Of a DNA stretch of 64,000 nt, positions 50,004 through 59,321 are shown one piece after another. The DNA comes from DATFPK01 sp035264885 (GTDB taxonomy: Bacteria > Actinomycetota > Thermoleophilia > Solirubrobacterales > 70-9). The notes under the pieces are model-generated. The model did not search any database. It was not told where the DNA came from and was given only the letters and a program-made list of their open reading frames with translations. How positions within the stretch are numbered: the first letter of the stretch is position 1; each line of letters opens with the position of its first letter. Made by a program: the position numbers and the translations under genes. The stretch spans positions 9,596 to 73,595 of the forward strand of contig DATFPK010000049.1 of the NCBI GenBank assembly GCA_035264885.1, given 5' to 3'.

Positions 50004-51229
50004 GGATCGCCTACCTGGCCAGCCGCTATCCCTGGCCGTCCCAGGCGTTCCTGACCCGCGAGGTGAGGGGATTGCGGGCGGCGGGGGTCGAGGTCGACAC
50101 CGTGACGGTCCGGGCGCCCGGACCCGAGGCGCTACCGACCCCGGAAGACCGCCAGGAGGCGGAGCGCACCGAGCACCTGCTGCCGGGCGGGGTGGCGGCC
50201 CTGCTGGCGGCTCACCTCGGCGCCCTGCTGCGCTCGCCGCGGTCCTATCTCGGGACGCTCGCCACCGCCTGGCGTCTCGCGGGGCCCGGGTCCCGCGCGC
50301 ACCTCTGGTCGCTCTTCTACTTCGCCGAGGCGGTGCTCCTGCGCCGGCTCTGCCGAAGGCGGGGAATCGGCCACGTTCACGCCGTCCAGTTCGCGGATGG
50401 GGCCGGCGACGTTGCCCTGCTCGCCGCCCACGGTGGCGGCGAAGGCGGCCGCCCCGGCAGCTTCAGCATTTCGGTCCACGGCCCGGGGGAACTGTTCGAG
50501 GTGACCCGCTACGGGCTGCCGGAGAAGGTGCGCCGGGCCTCATTCGTCACGGTCCCGGCCGAGTTCACCCGAAGCCAGCTCGCCGCCCTGGTCGAGGATC
50601 GCCACGTCGGCAAGATCGAGGTGGTGCGGATGGGTGTCGAGCCCGAACGCTTCCCACCGAGCCCGCCCCCCGGCCGGCGCGGGGACGGCGTCCGGGTCCT
50701 CTGCGTCGCCAGGCTGGTCCGCCACAAGGGCCACGCGACGCTGCTGCGGGCGGTCGCCAAGCTCCGCGACGAGGGGCTTGCGCTGCGGGTGGCGCTGGTC
50801 GGCGAGGGACCCGAGCGGGCCGGGCTCGAGCGGCTGCGAGCCGAGCTGGGGATCGAGGACGTGGTCGAGTTCCGCGGCCTCGCCGGACAGGACGAGCTGC
50901 CCGCGCTGCTCGCGGACGCCGACGTCTTCTGCCTGCCGACGTTGGCCGAGACGGTCGGCGTCGCGAGCATGGAGGCGATGGCGGCGGGCCGGCCGGTGGT
51001 CAGCTCGCGGCTGATGGGCGTGCCGGAGCTGGTCGAGGACGGCGTCTCGGGCCTGCTGGTCACTCCGGGGCGGGAAGGGGAGCTGGCGAAGGCGCTGCGG
51101 CGCCTGGCCGAGGAGCCGGAGCTGCGCGAGCGCCTCGCGGCGGAGGGCCGGCAACGGGTGCTGGAGAGCTTTGACTCCGCCCGCGAGGCGGCTCGGCTCA
51201 GTGAGCTTCTGGGCCGCGCCGCGATCTGA
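50000..51229 (+). CDS. Glycosyltransferase family 4 protein
   Basis: A 409-residue GT-B enzyme: RIAYLASRYPWPSQAFLTREVRGL at the N-terminus, as in colanic acid WcaL-like enzymes; then HVHAVQFADGAGDVALL, VRVLCVARLVRHKGHATLLRAV, LVGEGPERAGLERL and VFCLPTLAETVGVASMEAMAAG in the nucleotide-sugar half. The start overlaps the VOC stop (GTGA). The 3' end overlaps the convergent GT2 gene by 32 nt. Confidence 0.9.
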   Translation: MRIAYLASRYPWPSQAFLTREVRGLRAAGVEVDTVTVRAPGPEALPTPEDRQEAERTEHLLPGGVAALLAAHLGALLRSPRSYLGTLATAWRLAGPGSRAHLWSLFYFAEAVLLRRLCRRRGIGHVHAVQFADGAGDVALLAAHGGGEGGRPGSFSISVHGPGELFEVTRYGLPEKVRRASFVTVPAEFTRSQLAALVEDRHVGKIEVVRMGVEPERFPPSPPPGRRGDGVRVLCVARLVRHKGHATLLRAVAKLRDEGLALRVALVGEGPERAGLERLRAELGIEDVVEFRGLAGQDELPALLADADVFCLPTLAETVGVASMEAMAAGRPVVSSRLMGVPELVEDGVSGLLVTPGREGELAKALRRLAEEPELRERLAAEGRQRVLESFDSAREAARLSELLGRAAI

Positions 51230-52070
51230 GGGCGGCGCTGGCGAACCCGGCCAGGTTGGCCGCCTGCCAGACCCCGAGCAGCCCTAGCCGGGCGGGGTCC
51301 CGGTCGCGGATGGCCCGGCGGGCGGCGGTGGCGGCCACTCCCGAGGTCAGCGATGGCTCGAGCCCGCGGCTGCCGCCGCGGCCGGCGCGGGCGCGGCGGT
51401 GGTGGAACGCTCCGGCGCCATAGGCCGCCTGCTGGCGCCAGAACGAGCGCAGCCCCAGCGGGTGCGAATGGCGGACCACCGCCTCCGGCTCCTCGAGCAT
51501 CGGCCAGCCTCGCTCGACCCAGCGCTCGCAGAAGTCCCGATCCTCGCCACCGGCCCTCCTCACGGAAACGTCGAAGCCGTCGAGCTCGGCGAACCTGACC
51601 GCGGGGGCCGCGAGGTTGCTCGTCGGAAAGAAGCGCGGCCTCGCCGCGTTGTGGTGGGCGAGGGCGGCATCGCCGATCGCCTGGGCGGCGCGAGAGTACG
51701 GGTTCGACGGCAGCGCGTTCACGGTCCGTCCGCCGATCAGCGCGCCGGGGTCCTCGCGGTGCCGTCGCTGCAGCGCTCTGCCCCAGCCGGGCAGCGGCGC
51801 GCAGTCGTCGTCGATGAACGCGAGCAGCTCGCCGCCGGCCGCGGCGGCCGCGGCGTTCCGCGCCGCGGCGGGACCGCGGCCGCCGGTCCCGACGATCACC
51901 AGGTCGCCGCCGCCGAGCGCCGTCATTGCGCTTCCCCGGTCGGCGGTGCCGCCGTCGTCTGCGACCACGACTTCGAAACCCCCCTCGACGCCCTCCATGC
52001 TCCCGAGCGCCTCGAGGCAGGCCCGCAGCGCCGCCGGGCGGTCGCGGGTCGGGACGACGACCGAGAGCAC
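51198..52070 (-). CDS. Glycosyltransferase family 2 protein
   Basis: A 290-residue GT2 enzyme: VLSVVVPTRDRPAALRACLEAL, VVVADDGGTADRG, GPAAARNAAAAAAGGELLAFI with the metal site DDDCAP, and GGEDRDFCERWVERG as the ED-type motif. GTG 52070 is chosen because TACGTT (reverse of 52077-52082) lies 6 nt upstream; the longer frame to 52352 is antisense to the next gene. The 3' end overlaps the convergent GT4 gene by 32 nt. Confidence 0.85.
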   Translation of the reverse strand: MLSVVVPTRDRPAALRACLEALGSMEGVEGGFEVVVADDGGTADRGSAMTALGGGDLVIVGTGGRGPAAARNAAAAAAGGELLAFIDDDCAPLPGWGRALQRRHREDPGALIGGRTVNALPSNPYSRAAQAIGDAALAHHNAARPRFFPTSNLAAPAVRFAELDGFDVSVRRAGGEDRDFCERWVERGWPMLEEPEAVVRHSHPLGLRSFWRQQAAYGAGAFHHRRARAGRGGSRGLEPSLTSGVAATAARRAIRDRDPARLGLLGVWQAANLAGFASAALRSRRGPEAH

Positions 52071-52075
52071 GCGGG

Positions 52076-52082
52076 TAACGTA
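52076..52082. promoter_or_regulatory. Shared TAACGTA divergent -10 element
   Basis: TAACGT (52076-52081, plus) is 8 nt before TTG 52090, and TACGTT (52082-52077, minus) is 6 nt before GTG 52070. The start codons are only 19 bp apart, so both transcripts must begin within this element's flanks. It is identical to the element at 30621-30627. Confidence 0.55.
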
Positions 52083-52089
52083 GTCCGCC

Positions 52090-53028
52090 TTGAGCGACGG
52101 CCGGACCCTGCTCGTGCTCGGCGCCCGAGGCTTCCTCGGCGCGCACCTGTGCACAGCGGCCGAGGAGGCCGGGTTCAGGGTCGTCCGGGCCTCACGCGAA
52201 GGGGCCGAGGGCGCCGTCGCCGCCGACCTGCTGGACCCGGCCTCGCTGCGGGACGCGATCGACCGGACGGCGCCTGACGCGGTCGCGAACGCGGCCGGGT
52301 TCGCCTCGGTCGCGGCGAGCTGGGAGGACCCCGAGCGCAGCCGCGCGATCAATGCCCGCGGCGCCGAGAACCTGCTCGGGGCGGTCGCCGCGGCGGCGCC
52401 GGGCGCGCACGTCCTCTGCCTTTCCTCGGCCCAGGTCTACGGCGAGCCGCTGCCGGAGCGCATGCCGTTCCGCGAAGACCAGGAGCTTGACCCGGTCAGC
52501 CCCTACGGCCGGGCCAAGGCCGAGATGGAGGGGGCTTGCGCAGCCTTCGCGGCGCGCCACGGCCTGCGCATTGCAGTGGCCAGGCCCTTCAATCTGGTCG
52601 GCCCCGGCCAGTCGCCCGACCACGCGGTTTCGGGTTTCGCGCGACAGGCCGCCCTGGCCGAGGTCGAGGACCGGGCGGCGGTGGAGCTCGACGTCGGCAA
52701 CATGGACGCCGCCCGCGATTTCGTCGACGTCAGGGACGCCGCTGCGGCGCTCGCCGAGGTCGCGCGCCGGGGCTTGACCGGGATCCACACCCTGTGCTCC
52801 GGTCGTGCCGTGGAGCTGCGCGAGGTGATCGCGATGATCGGCGATCTCACGGGCCGGCCCGTGCGCGTGAGGAGCGTCCCGGAGCTGGCGTGGCCAGCAG
52901 ACCCTCAGGTCTCCTACGGGATGCCCGACCGCCTCCACCGGGCAATCGGATGGTCGCCACTGACGCCGCTCAGGGAGAGCGTCGGCGATCTGATCGACTG
53001 GTGGCGGCTCGGAGGTGCCCTCCGCTAG
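52090..53028 (+). CDS. NAD-dependent epimerase/dehydratase (GDP-6-deoxy-4-keto-mannose reductase-like)
   Basis: A 312-residue extended SDR with LVLGARGFLGAHLC at the cofactor fold, CLSSAQVYGE, the catalytic YGRAK, ARPFNLVGPGQSPDHAVSGFARQ and RDFVDVRDAAAAL. This segment pattern is that of RMD/GDP-mannose 4,6-dehydratase-like enzymes, making a 6-deoxyhexose such as GDP-rhamnose. The exact nucleotide sugar is not certain. TTG 52090 follows TAACGT by 8 nt. The stop shares CTAG with the convergent gene. Confidence 0.85.
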   Translation: MSDGRTLLVLGARGFLGAHLCTAAEEAGFRVVRASREGAEGAVAADLLDPASLRDAIDRTAPDAVANAAGFASVAASWEDPERSRAINARGAENLLGAVAAAAPGAHVLCLSSAQVYGEPLPERMPFREDQELDPVSPYGRAKAEMEGACAAFAARHGLRIAVARPFNLVGPGQSPDHAVSGFARQAALAEVEDRAAVELDVGNMDAARDFVDVRDAAAALAEVARRGLTGIHTLCSGRAVELREVIAMIGDLTGRPVRVRSVPELAWPADPQVSYGMPDRLHRAIGWSPLTPLRESVGDLIDWWRLGGALR

Positions 53029-55943
53029 CGGTCGCGCGCAGCGCGTAGATAGGCGAGGGCCTGTTCGAGGATCCTGGCGTAGCCGGCGGGGCCCGTCCCG
53101 CGAACGTGCCCGCCGGGATAGATCGCGAGCCGGACTCGCGGATCCCGTGCCGCCCAGCGCCGGTTCATCTCGTAGAACGGGTCCCCGTTGCGAGACTGCT
53201 GAACGAGTATCGGATGCCGAGTAGGCCGGAAGACGGGTGAGAGCCTGCGGCGGTCCGAGAGTGGCAGGCCGAAGCCATAGGGAAGCGGGTCCGACCAGAC
53301 GTCGTCCGTGTAGAAGTTGGTGAGGTTGTTCGGGGCGCCGTTGCTGACCGCCGCCTCGGCTATGCCCCGCTCGGCCAGGAGGGAGGAGAGGACGCCGCCG
53401 GCAGACTCCCCGTAGGCGTAGACCTCGCGTCCGGCGCGGACGGCCCGGCGCGCATCGTCGCGGACGAACTCCCAGGCGCGCGTCGGGTTCCCGAGCGGGT
53501 AGTCGATCTCTCGGGGCTGGAAGCCGTGGGCGCGGGCTGCTCGCCGCGCCTCCTCCATCAGATCGAGTGTGGCCGGGAAGGCGAATCCGCCGGGGGGCAG
53601 GATGTAGAGGAGGGCACGCCGCTTGCGGGCCGGGGGCAGGGGTTTTCGGTCACGAAGCTCGACGACGATCAGACCGTTCGAAACCGAAGCGACGGGAGCC
53701 AGGCGGAACCGGTTTGCGATCTTTCGCAGCGCCCACTGCTGGAGCGGGCTGAGTCCGCCGACGACCCTGAACCCCGCCACCGGATCCTCAGACCCTGTCG
53801 CTTGCGGCAGGTTCAGGGCCTTCAGGCCGCGGCGGGCGAGCAGCATGCGGGAGCCCGGTTCGATCGCCGCTATCGCATCGGCCAGCGGTCCATAGTGCTC
53901 CTCGGCCACGAACCCGTCCTCCCACGGATCGCCGAACGGCAGGGCGCTGGAGCGCCCCGTGCGGAAGAGGACCTCCAGGCCGAGGTCCGGAGGTACCAGG
54001 ATCAGGGTCTCCTTGTCGTTCGGCAGGTAGCGGTCCAGCGCCGTCTCAGCGGCCGGCGACCTGGCATCGAGCGGCGGTGGATTCCATAGGCGGCTGACCG
54101 CGTCGCGGAAGGAGTTGCCGCGCGGCAGGGCATGCGCGAGGGCGCTTTGCGGCATTCGTGCGTCGGCGGAGGGCCAGGCGGCCGCGCACATCAGGGCGGC
54201 AACTGACAGTCCGAAAGCGAGCGCTCCGGCCCGCACGCCCTGGGGGACGGAATCCGCGCGCCGGATCAGCAGGGAAAGCCAGATCGACGCGACGAGCAGG
54301 GGCGGCAGCGACACATAGGGCAGGATGTGGTCGCCTGAGCGGTCGATGTAGTAGCTGAAAAGGGCGATGCCGTACGCGGTCGTTCCCGCCAGCGCCACGG
54401 CCGGCACCCACTCGCGGGCGAGCTCTTCGCGCCGGCGCCGCGCCAGCAGCGCCAGCGCCACGGCGGAGGCGAAGTTGACTCCGCCGACCGCGAATGCCGG
54501 CGACCACGGCGTGACGTCGTAGGTCAGGTCTCCGAGGGTCCCGAGGAACCGGTCGAGGTAGGCGAAGTACTGGCCCCAATCGGGAAGCTGGCCGGCGAAG
54601 AGCAGGGTGGCCCCCGCAAAGATGAGATGGGCGCCCAGGCATGCTGCGAGCGCCGCGAGCGCGTCGCGGACGAGGCGTCGCAGCCTCCCGCCTGAAGCGG
54701 CGGCCGCCTCGAGCAGCGCGATCCCGGCGAAGGTCGCCGCCGTGTAGGCAAACGCCTCGATCGCCCAGACGGAGGAGGCCCCGACGACGACCAGGCATGC
54801 GCCTCGAGCGAGTTGCCTTCGAGCTGGAAACCGGGCGCCGAGGACCGCCAGAAGCACCACGAGGATCGGCAGGCCGAAGCGGATGGGACCCTGCTGGGGG
54901 ATGCCGCCGACCGGGTAGCGGTGGTTGTAGGCCAGCGCCAGGACGGCCACGGCCATCGTCGCGACCGACATGGCTTGGCCCACCCGGGCGAGCCGGAGGA
55001 TCCCGTAGCCGGTCGCGAAGTAGAGGCCCGTGAGAATGCCGTCGAGCAACGCGAACGTGCCGTAGCCGATCGGCGCGATTTGGAACCAGGCCGACAGGAG
55101 ATAGATCGGTCCGACCCCGTATTGGGAGGAAGTGTCGACCAGAACCGCGTTGCCGGCGAGCACCTGGTTCGCCGGACCCAGGAGAAAATTCTGATGGAAC
55201 TGGATGATTCCCGTCTCGAAGGCGACCCCGAGGTTCCCAGCCGCCTCCTCGGGCCGGAACACGACGAGGTCTGGCACCGCGAGCAGCACGAGGACGACGG
55301 CGGCAAGGTCGAGCGCCCGTCGCAACTTTGCGGCCGGACGCGGGAGGGAGTTCCGCAGGGTTGCGTAGCCGAGGGCCGCAGCGAGCGCCGCGGCGACGAT
55401 CAGCGCGGGGACGCTGAGGGCGCGCAGGGCCGTCAACGAGGCGACCGCGCCCAGCAGGACAAGGGCCGCCGCGGTCCAGGCGGCATCGGTCCGGCCGGCG
55501 AGCCGCAGCAGCGCCTGCCACGGCCGCGGGCGAAGGGTCCGATACAGGAGCCCGGCGGCGAGAAGCCACCAGGCGCCTGCCGCCACGGCCGCGAGCCACT
55601 CGCTCTGCACCGAAGAGATCCGGTCGGCGACCCGTGCCACGATCAGCGCCCCCGCGAGAGAGCCGGTCAACAAAGCCGTGAGCAGCCCCAGGCCTTCCGC
55701 GTTGGGACCCGCTGCGATTCGGTCGGCCAGCCGAGGTGCGAGCCAGACCGAGAGCGGCAGGAGCACTGCGAACGCGAACGCGTAAAGGAGAGTCTCGGTG
55801 TCCTGGTTCTGTTCGCTGCCCAGGGTGGCGGGCAACGGAGTGGGGTCGATCAGCGCCGAGGCGACCGGCAGCATCGCCGCAAAGGAGCCGGCGGCGAGCA
55901 CGAGGGTCAGCGACAGCGCTGAGGAGAAGCCGGCGCGCCTCAC
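53025..55943 (-). CDS. Polytopic membrane protein fused to a C-terminal alpha/beta-hydrolase domain
   Basis: A 972-residue protein. Residues 1 to about 620 hold some 14 membrane segments with loops (FETGIIQFHQNFLLGPANQVLAG; VDTSSQYGVGPIYLLSAWF), resembling large GT-C-like proteins of surface glycan loci. Residues about 620-770 are a soluble region. Residues about 775-972 are an alpha/beta-hydrolase domain with YGESAGG (Ser847) and IYPGGHVRG, homologous to the stand-alone protein at 43569-44249. GTG 55943 overlaps the upstream stop (GTGA). The fusion of transferase-like membrane part and hydrolase suggests a coupled step in assembly or modification; the reaction is unknown. Confidence 0.8.
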   Translation of the reverse strand: MRRAGFSSALSLTLVLAAGSFAAMLPVASALIDPTPLPATLGSEQNQDTETLLYAFAFAVLLPLSVWLAPRLADRIAAGPNAEGLGLLTALLTGSLAGALIVARVADRISSVQSEWLAAVAAGAWWLLAAGLLYRTLRPRPWQALLRLAGRTDAAWTAAALVLLGAVASLTALRALSVPALIVAAALAAALGYATLRNSLPRPAAKLRRALDLAAVVLVLLAVPDLVVFRPEEAAGNLGVAFETGIIQFHQNFLLGPANQVLAGNAVLVDTSSQYGVGPIYLLSAWFQIAPIGYGTFALLDGILTGLYFATGYGILRLARVGQAMSVATMAVAVLALAYNHRYPVGGIPQQGPIRFGLPILVVLLAVLGARFPARRQLARGACLVVVGASSVWAIEAFAYTAATFAGIALLEAAAASGGRLRRLVRDALAALAACLGAHLIFAGATLLFAGQLPDWGQYFAYLDRFLGTLGDLTYDVTPWSPAFAVGGVNFASAVALALLARRRREELAREWVPAVALAGTTAYGIALFSYYIDRSGDHILPYVSLPPLLVASIWLSLLIRRADSVPQGVRAGALAFGLSVAALMCAAAWPSADARMPQSALAHALPRGNSFRDAVSRLWNPPPLDARSPAAETALDRYLPNDKETLILVPPDLGLEVLFRTGRSSALPFGDPWEDGFVAEEHYGPLADAIAAIEPGSRMLLARRGLKALNLPQATGSEDPVAGFRVVGGLSPLQQWALRKIANRFRLAPVASVSNGLIVVELRDRKPLPPARKRRALLYILPPGGFAFPATLDLMEEARRAARAHGFQPREIDYPLGNPTRAWEFVRDDARRAVRAGREVYAYGESAGGVLSSLLAERGIAEAAVSNGAPNNLTNFYTDDVWSDPLPYGFGLPLSDRRRLSPVFRPTRHPILVQQSRNGDPFYEMNRRWAARDPRVRLAIYPGGHVRGTGPAGYARILEQALAYLRAARDR

Positions 55944-56716
55944 CGGCTCGCCCCCCGGCGCCGCTCACGCAGCCGCTGGCGTGCGAACGCCGCCGCAAAC
56001 GCCGGGTTGTCGCGCAGATAGCGGGGGCCGAGCCGGTGAGGCTCCCGGCTCAGGCGGTGAAGCCACTCGAGCCCGTGGCGCTGCATCCAGGCGGGCGCCT
56101 GGCGGGTCATCCCCGAGTGGATGTCGAACGCTGCGCCGACGCCGATCAGCACCGGCGCCTCGATTCGGTCGCGCATGGTCCGCATCCAGATCTCTTGGCG
56201 CGGAGACCCGGTCCCCACCCAGACGATGTCGGCACCGCTGTCGTCGATCCGCTCGGCGACGTCCCGTTCCTCGGCCGCCGTCAGAGTCCGGAATGGCGGG
56301 GTCCACCGTCCCGCCAGCTCGATCTCCGGGAAGCGCCGCCGCAGGCTCTCGGCGAGGCGCCGGGCGGCGTCCTCGTCCCGCCCCCCGTAGAGGAAGTGGC
56401 GGGCCCGCGCGTGCTCGCAGGCGAGCAGCATCATGTCCGGACCGTAGATCCGATCCTCGATCCGCTCGCCGAGCGCCCGTAGCGCCCACACGAGCGGCAT
56501 GCCGTCGGGGAGAGTCAGGGTCGCGCCGCGCACCGCAGCGGCGGCCCGCGGCATCCGCCGTGCGTTCATCACCGTGTTGACGGCGGCATGGCAGAAGTAG
56601 CCCTTGTCGCCACCGGCGACCATCGCGTCGATCAGCGTGAGCTGGTCCTCATAGGTCGTCACGGCGATCTCGAAACCGAGGACCTCGCGGGTGGGTGGCA
56701 GTCTCGCGCCAGTCAT
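55940..56716 (-). CDS. WecG/TagA/CpsF family glycosyltransferase
   Basis: A 258-residue protein with the family hallmarks HAAVNTVMNARRMP, TLPDGMPLVWALRALG, RIYGPDMMLLACEHA, FLYGGRDEDAARRLAE, ADIVWVGTGSPRQEIWM and VGAAFDIHSGMTRQAPAWMQ. Members add N-acetylmannosamine-type sugars to lipid-linked precursors of teichoic acid or enterobacterial-type antigens. ATG 56716 overlaps the upstream O-antigen ligase-like stop in ATGA; its own stop overlaps the next start, so three genes (56713-58785, this, 53025-55943) are coupled. Confidence 0.92.
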   Translation of the reverse strand: MTGARLPPTREVLGFEIAVTTYEDQLTLIDAMVAGGDKGYFCHAAVNTVMNARRMPRAAAAVRGATLTLPDGMPLVWALRALGERIEDRIYGPDMMLLACEHARARHFLYGGRDEDAARRLAESLRRRFPEIELAGRWTPPFRTLTAAEERDVAERIDDSGADIVWVGTGSPRQEIWMRTMRDRIEAPVLIGVGAAFDIHSGMTRQAPAWMQRHGLEWLHRLSREPHRLGPRYLRDNPAFAAAFARQRLRERRRGASR

Positions 56717-58785
56717 CGGCCCGGCGGCGTCCCGTAGGCGTTCGGCGACTCTGCCGGGGGCCGGGCGGCGGCAAAGACCTCGGCTGCGATCTCCTTTCGC
56801 CCGCGCGCGAACCGCAGCGGGTCGTCCTCGGCCCAGGTGCGCCACGCCCCGGCCGCCTGGCTGCCGGCGCCGATACCGATCAGAGCGACGACGAGCCTAC
56901 GGTCGGCGCGCCAGTTGTCGGGCTGGGTGCGCGTCGCCTCCTCGAGCAACGCCACTGCTTCGCGCGGCCGCCTCCGGCTCGTCGCGACGCTGGCCTCGGT
57001 GAAGAGCGGCTCGACCGCGAGCGGGTTCAGCCGGTGGGCGAGGTCGGCCTCCTCGGCGGCCTCGGCCAACCTCCCGCTTGCGGCGAGGCTGAGGGCCTGG
57101 AGACGCGCGTCCTCGGCGAGCGAGGGCAGGGTCGCGGAGGTGATCAGGGCCGCCGCGGCGAGCGCCGCCGCGCCGACGGCGGCGGCCGTTCGGCCGCGGC
57201 CGGCCGGTAGGGGGGCGCGCCCGGCCGGTGCCGGGGCGGCGGCCACCGCGAGCGCGATCAGTGCGGGGATGGTCACGCCGGGCACCTCCCAGTGCCAGTC
57301 GAAGAGGGAGTGGGCGAACCAGGCCGCTGCGGCGGTGGCGAGCGCGAGGCGCGCCGAGCGCTCGGCGCCGCGGGCCGCACGCACCCTGGCCGTGGCGGCC
57401 AGCCCGAGCAGCCCGATCCCCCCGAGCCCGAGCGCAAGGCCGACCAGGCCCGTCTCCGACGCGAGCATCAGCAGCAGGCTGTGCGAGGAGCGGGCCGGCG
57501 CCTCGTAGCGCCGGTAGAGGTAGTGCAGGGTCGGGAACGAGCCTGCGCCCCAGCCCTCCAGCGGCCGGTCGCTCCAGGCGCCCAGTGCCTCCTGCCACCA
57601 GACATAGCGGCTCGACCCGTTCGCGGATACAAGCCGCTCCGGCTCGTTCGACAGGGTCGTGCCGGGCTGCCTGAACTCGTCGACCCGGTGCGAGATCTCA
57701 CCGGTCAGACCGCGATCCGAGGCCGCCAGCGCGGCGATCCCGCCGGCGAAGGCCACAACGCAGGCCGCCGCGGTCGCGAGCCAGGCTCGGCGCGATCGCG
57801 CCGCGTCCCATCGGATCCTTCCCTCCAGCCGGACGAGCTCGCGGCCGCCCAGCACGACGGCGGCCAGCGACAGGGCGAGGACGCCGGTGAGCATGAGTCC
57901 GCCGTCGATACGGTCGGACAGGGGGAGCTCGCTGGCCGAGAGGTCGTGGCGCGTGAACGCGAGCAACATGCAGGGCCCCGCGGCGACGACCGCCCCCATG
58001 CCGGCGGCGAGACGTGGGAGCCGGCGGGGGCCCGCCCCGACCATGACGGCGAGGACTACGGCGTAGGCGACGACCGACCCCCGCGAGTACGAGAGGGCGG
58101 CGGTCAGCACCAGCACCGTCAGCGCGACCATCGCGGCGACCCGATACCGAGCCGCGGCATCGCGGGCCGCGGCGAGCCAGATCGCGACTGGACTGCCGAT
58201 CACGCAGATCAGCCCGAGCGCGTTCCAGTAGTCGAGAGGCTCGCGGAGGCGGGCGAAGCGATCGCCGGCGTCCAAGTGAAGCGGGCCGAGATCGACGCCG
58301 GGAAAGAGCTTTCCGGCGAGCGACCAGGCCGCGATTACCGTCGTCAGCACGGCCAGCGCCAGCGCGACCAGGACCGGCGCGTTCCTAGTCGAGCCCGCAG
58401 CCGCCAGCGCCACGGCGACGACCACCGCGTAGGCGGTCGCCCTGTTGGCGGCGAGCCAGCTCCCGTCCGGCAGGATCGACCAGAGGATCGATGCGGCGCT
58501 CCAGACGCCGAGTAGTCCGAGGCAGGCAACGCCCCCCCAGGCGATCGGCGAGGCCAGCGCCGCCAGTCGCCCGAGGCAGATGCCGAGAACCGCGGCCAGC
58601 CCGAGCAGCGCGATGGCCCCCTGGACCCTGCTCTCGGCCGGGATCTCGATCGCCCCACCGGCAAACCCGGCGTAGGCGGCGGCGAGCATGGTGAGGCCCA
58701 GCAGCCAGGGACCCCAGCCTTCGGCCCGTCCCGACTCCGCTGCGCTCCTGACCGGGCCCGCTCCGGTCAAGGGGAGCGCCCTCAT
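56713..58785 (-). CDS. O-antigen ligase/polymerase-like membrane protein with TPR-like C-terminus
   Basis: A 690-residue protein with about 12 membrane segments and the Wzy_C/WaaL-type periplasmic loop (SRYVWWQEALGAWSDRPLEGWGAG and SHSLLLMLASETGLVGLALG). The C-terminal 130 residues hold TPR-like helices (LQALSLAASGRLAEAAEEADLAHRL cut by NPLAVEPLFTEASVATSRRRP). It probably polymerises or ligates exported glycan units outside the membrane. ATG 58785 follows TAGATT (reverse of 58793-58798) by 7 nt; the longer frame to 58869 would cross that promoter. Confidence 0.86.
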   Translation of the reverse strand: MRALPLTGAGPVRSAAESGRAEGWGPWLLGLTMLAAAYAGFAGGAIEIPAESRVQGAIALLGLAAVLGICLGRLAALASPIAWGGVACLGLLGVWSAASILWSILPDGSWLAANRATAYAVVVAVALAAAGSTRNAPVLVALALAVLTTVIAAWSLAGKLFPGVDLGPLHLDAGDRFARLREPLDYWNALGLICVIGSPVAIWLAAARDAAARYRVAAMVALTVLVLTAALSYSRGSVVAYAVVLAVMVGAGPRRLPRLAAGMGAVVAAGPCMLLAFTRHDLSASELPLSDRIDGGLMLTGVLALSLAAVVLGGRELVRLEGRIRWDAARSRRAWLATAAACVVAFAGGIAALAASDRGLTGEISHRVDEFRQPGTTLSNEPERLVSANGSSRYVWWQEALGAWSDRPLEGWGAGSFPTLHYLYRRYEAPARSSHSLLLMLASETGLVGLALGLGGIGLLGLAATARVRAARGAERSARLALATAAAAWFAHSLFDWHWEVPGVTIPALIALAVAAAPAPAGRAPLPAGRGRTAAAVGAAALAAAALITSATLPSLAEDARLQALSLAASGRLAEAAEEADLAHRLNPLAVEPLFTEASVATSRRRPREAVALLEEATRTQPDNWRADRRLVVALIGIGAGSQAAGAWRTWAEDDPLRFARGRKEIAAEVFAAARPPAESPNAYGTPPGR

Positions 58786-58792
58786 GGTGCGA

Positions 58793-58824
58793 AATCTAGC
58801 CGAGCCCGAACCCGGCCCTAATCT
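58793..58824. promoter_or_regulatory. Divergent leaderless-type promoter pair
   Basis: TAGATT on the minus strand (58793-58798) is 7 nt before ATG 58785. TAATCT on the plus strand (58819-58824) is 7 nt before GTG 58832. This marks the right border of the polysaccharide island. Confidence 0.5.
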
Positions 58825-58831
58825 TGGCGGC

Positions 58832-59293
58832 GTGGGCCCGCGAGCGACTTCGGCAGCCGTGCTGAGCATCGCCGTCCTCGTCCTGCCGGCGGCGGCGCGG
58901 GCGGACGTCGACCGCCTCTACGACGAGTACCGATCGTTCGGAGCCGTCAGTGGATGCGCTCACAGCGAGGCCGAGCTCCGTGACGGCTTGGCGCAGATCC
59001 CTGCCGACGTGCGTGCCTATGATCCCGGCTTCGCCGACGCCCTCAACTCGGCGCTCGAGCAGCGCGCGGCGTCCTGCGACGAGGGAGCCGTCGCTCCGGG
59101 GAGCCTCGAGGGTGGTCACCTCGCTTTCGACGGGTCGCCCGGACCCACGCCGGCCCCCGCCGTGGCCTCCGGTGGGTTCGCCGCGCGCGGAGTCGGCGAT
59201 CCCGCCGACGGCGTCCGCGAGGCGGGCCTGCTGGGGTTCGCCGCGATCGCCGCGGCAGCGGCGCTACTCGCCGTCGCCGGGCGACGGAGGTGA
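58832..59293 (+). CDS. Small secreted/membrane-anchored protein of unknown function
   Basis: A 153-residue protein with a signal peptide (SAAVLSIAVLVLPAAARAD), a short charged domain with two cysteines (VSGCAHSEAELRDGL; ASCDEG), a Gly/Pro-rich linker and a C-terminal membrane segment LLGFAAIAAAAALLAVAGRRR. The layout suggests a protein anchored at its C-terminus with its domain outside. I recognise no family. GTG 58832 follows TAATCT by 7 nt. Confidence 0.65.
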   Translation: MGPRATSAAVLSIAVLVLPAAARADVDRLYDEYRSFGAVSGCAHSEAELRDGLAQIPADVRAYDPGFADALNSALEQRAASCDEGAVAPGSLEGGHLAFDGSPGPTPAPAVASGGFAARGVGDPADGVREAGLLGFAAIAAAAALLAVAGRRR

Positions 59294-59321
59294 GCGGCTG
59301 AATCCGTCAGACTTCGCGGCG

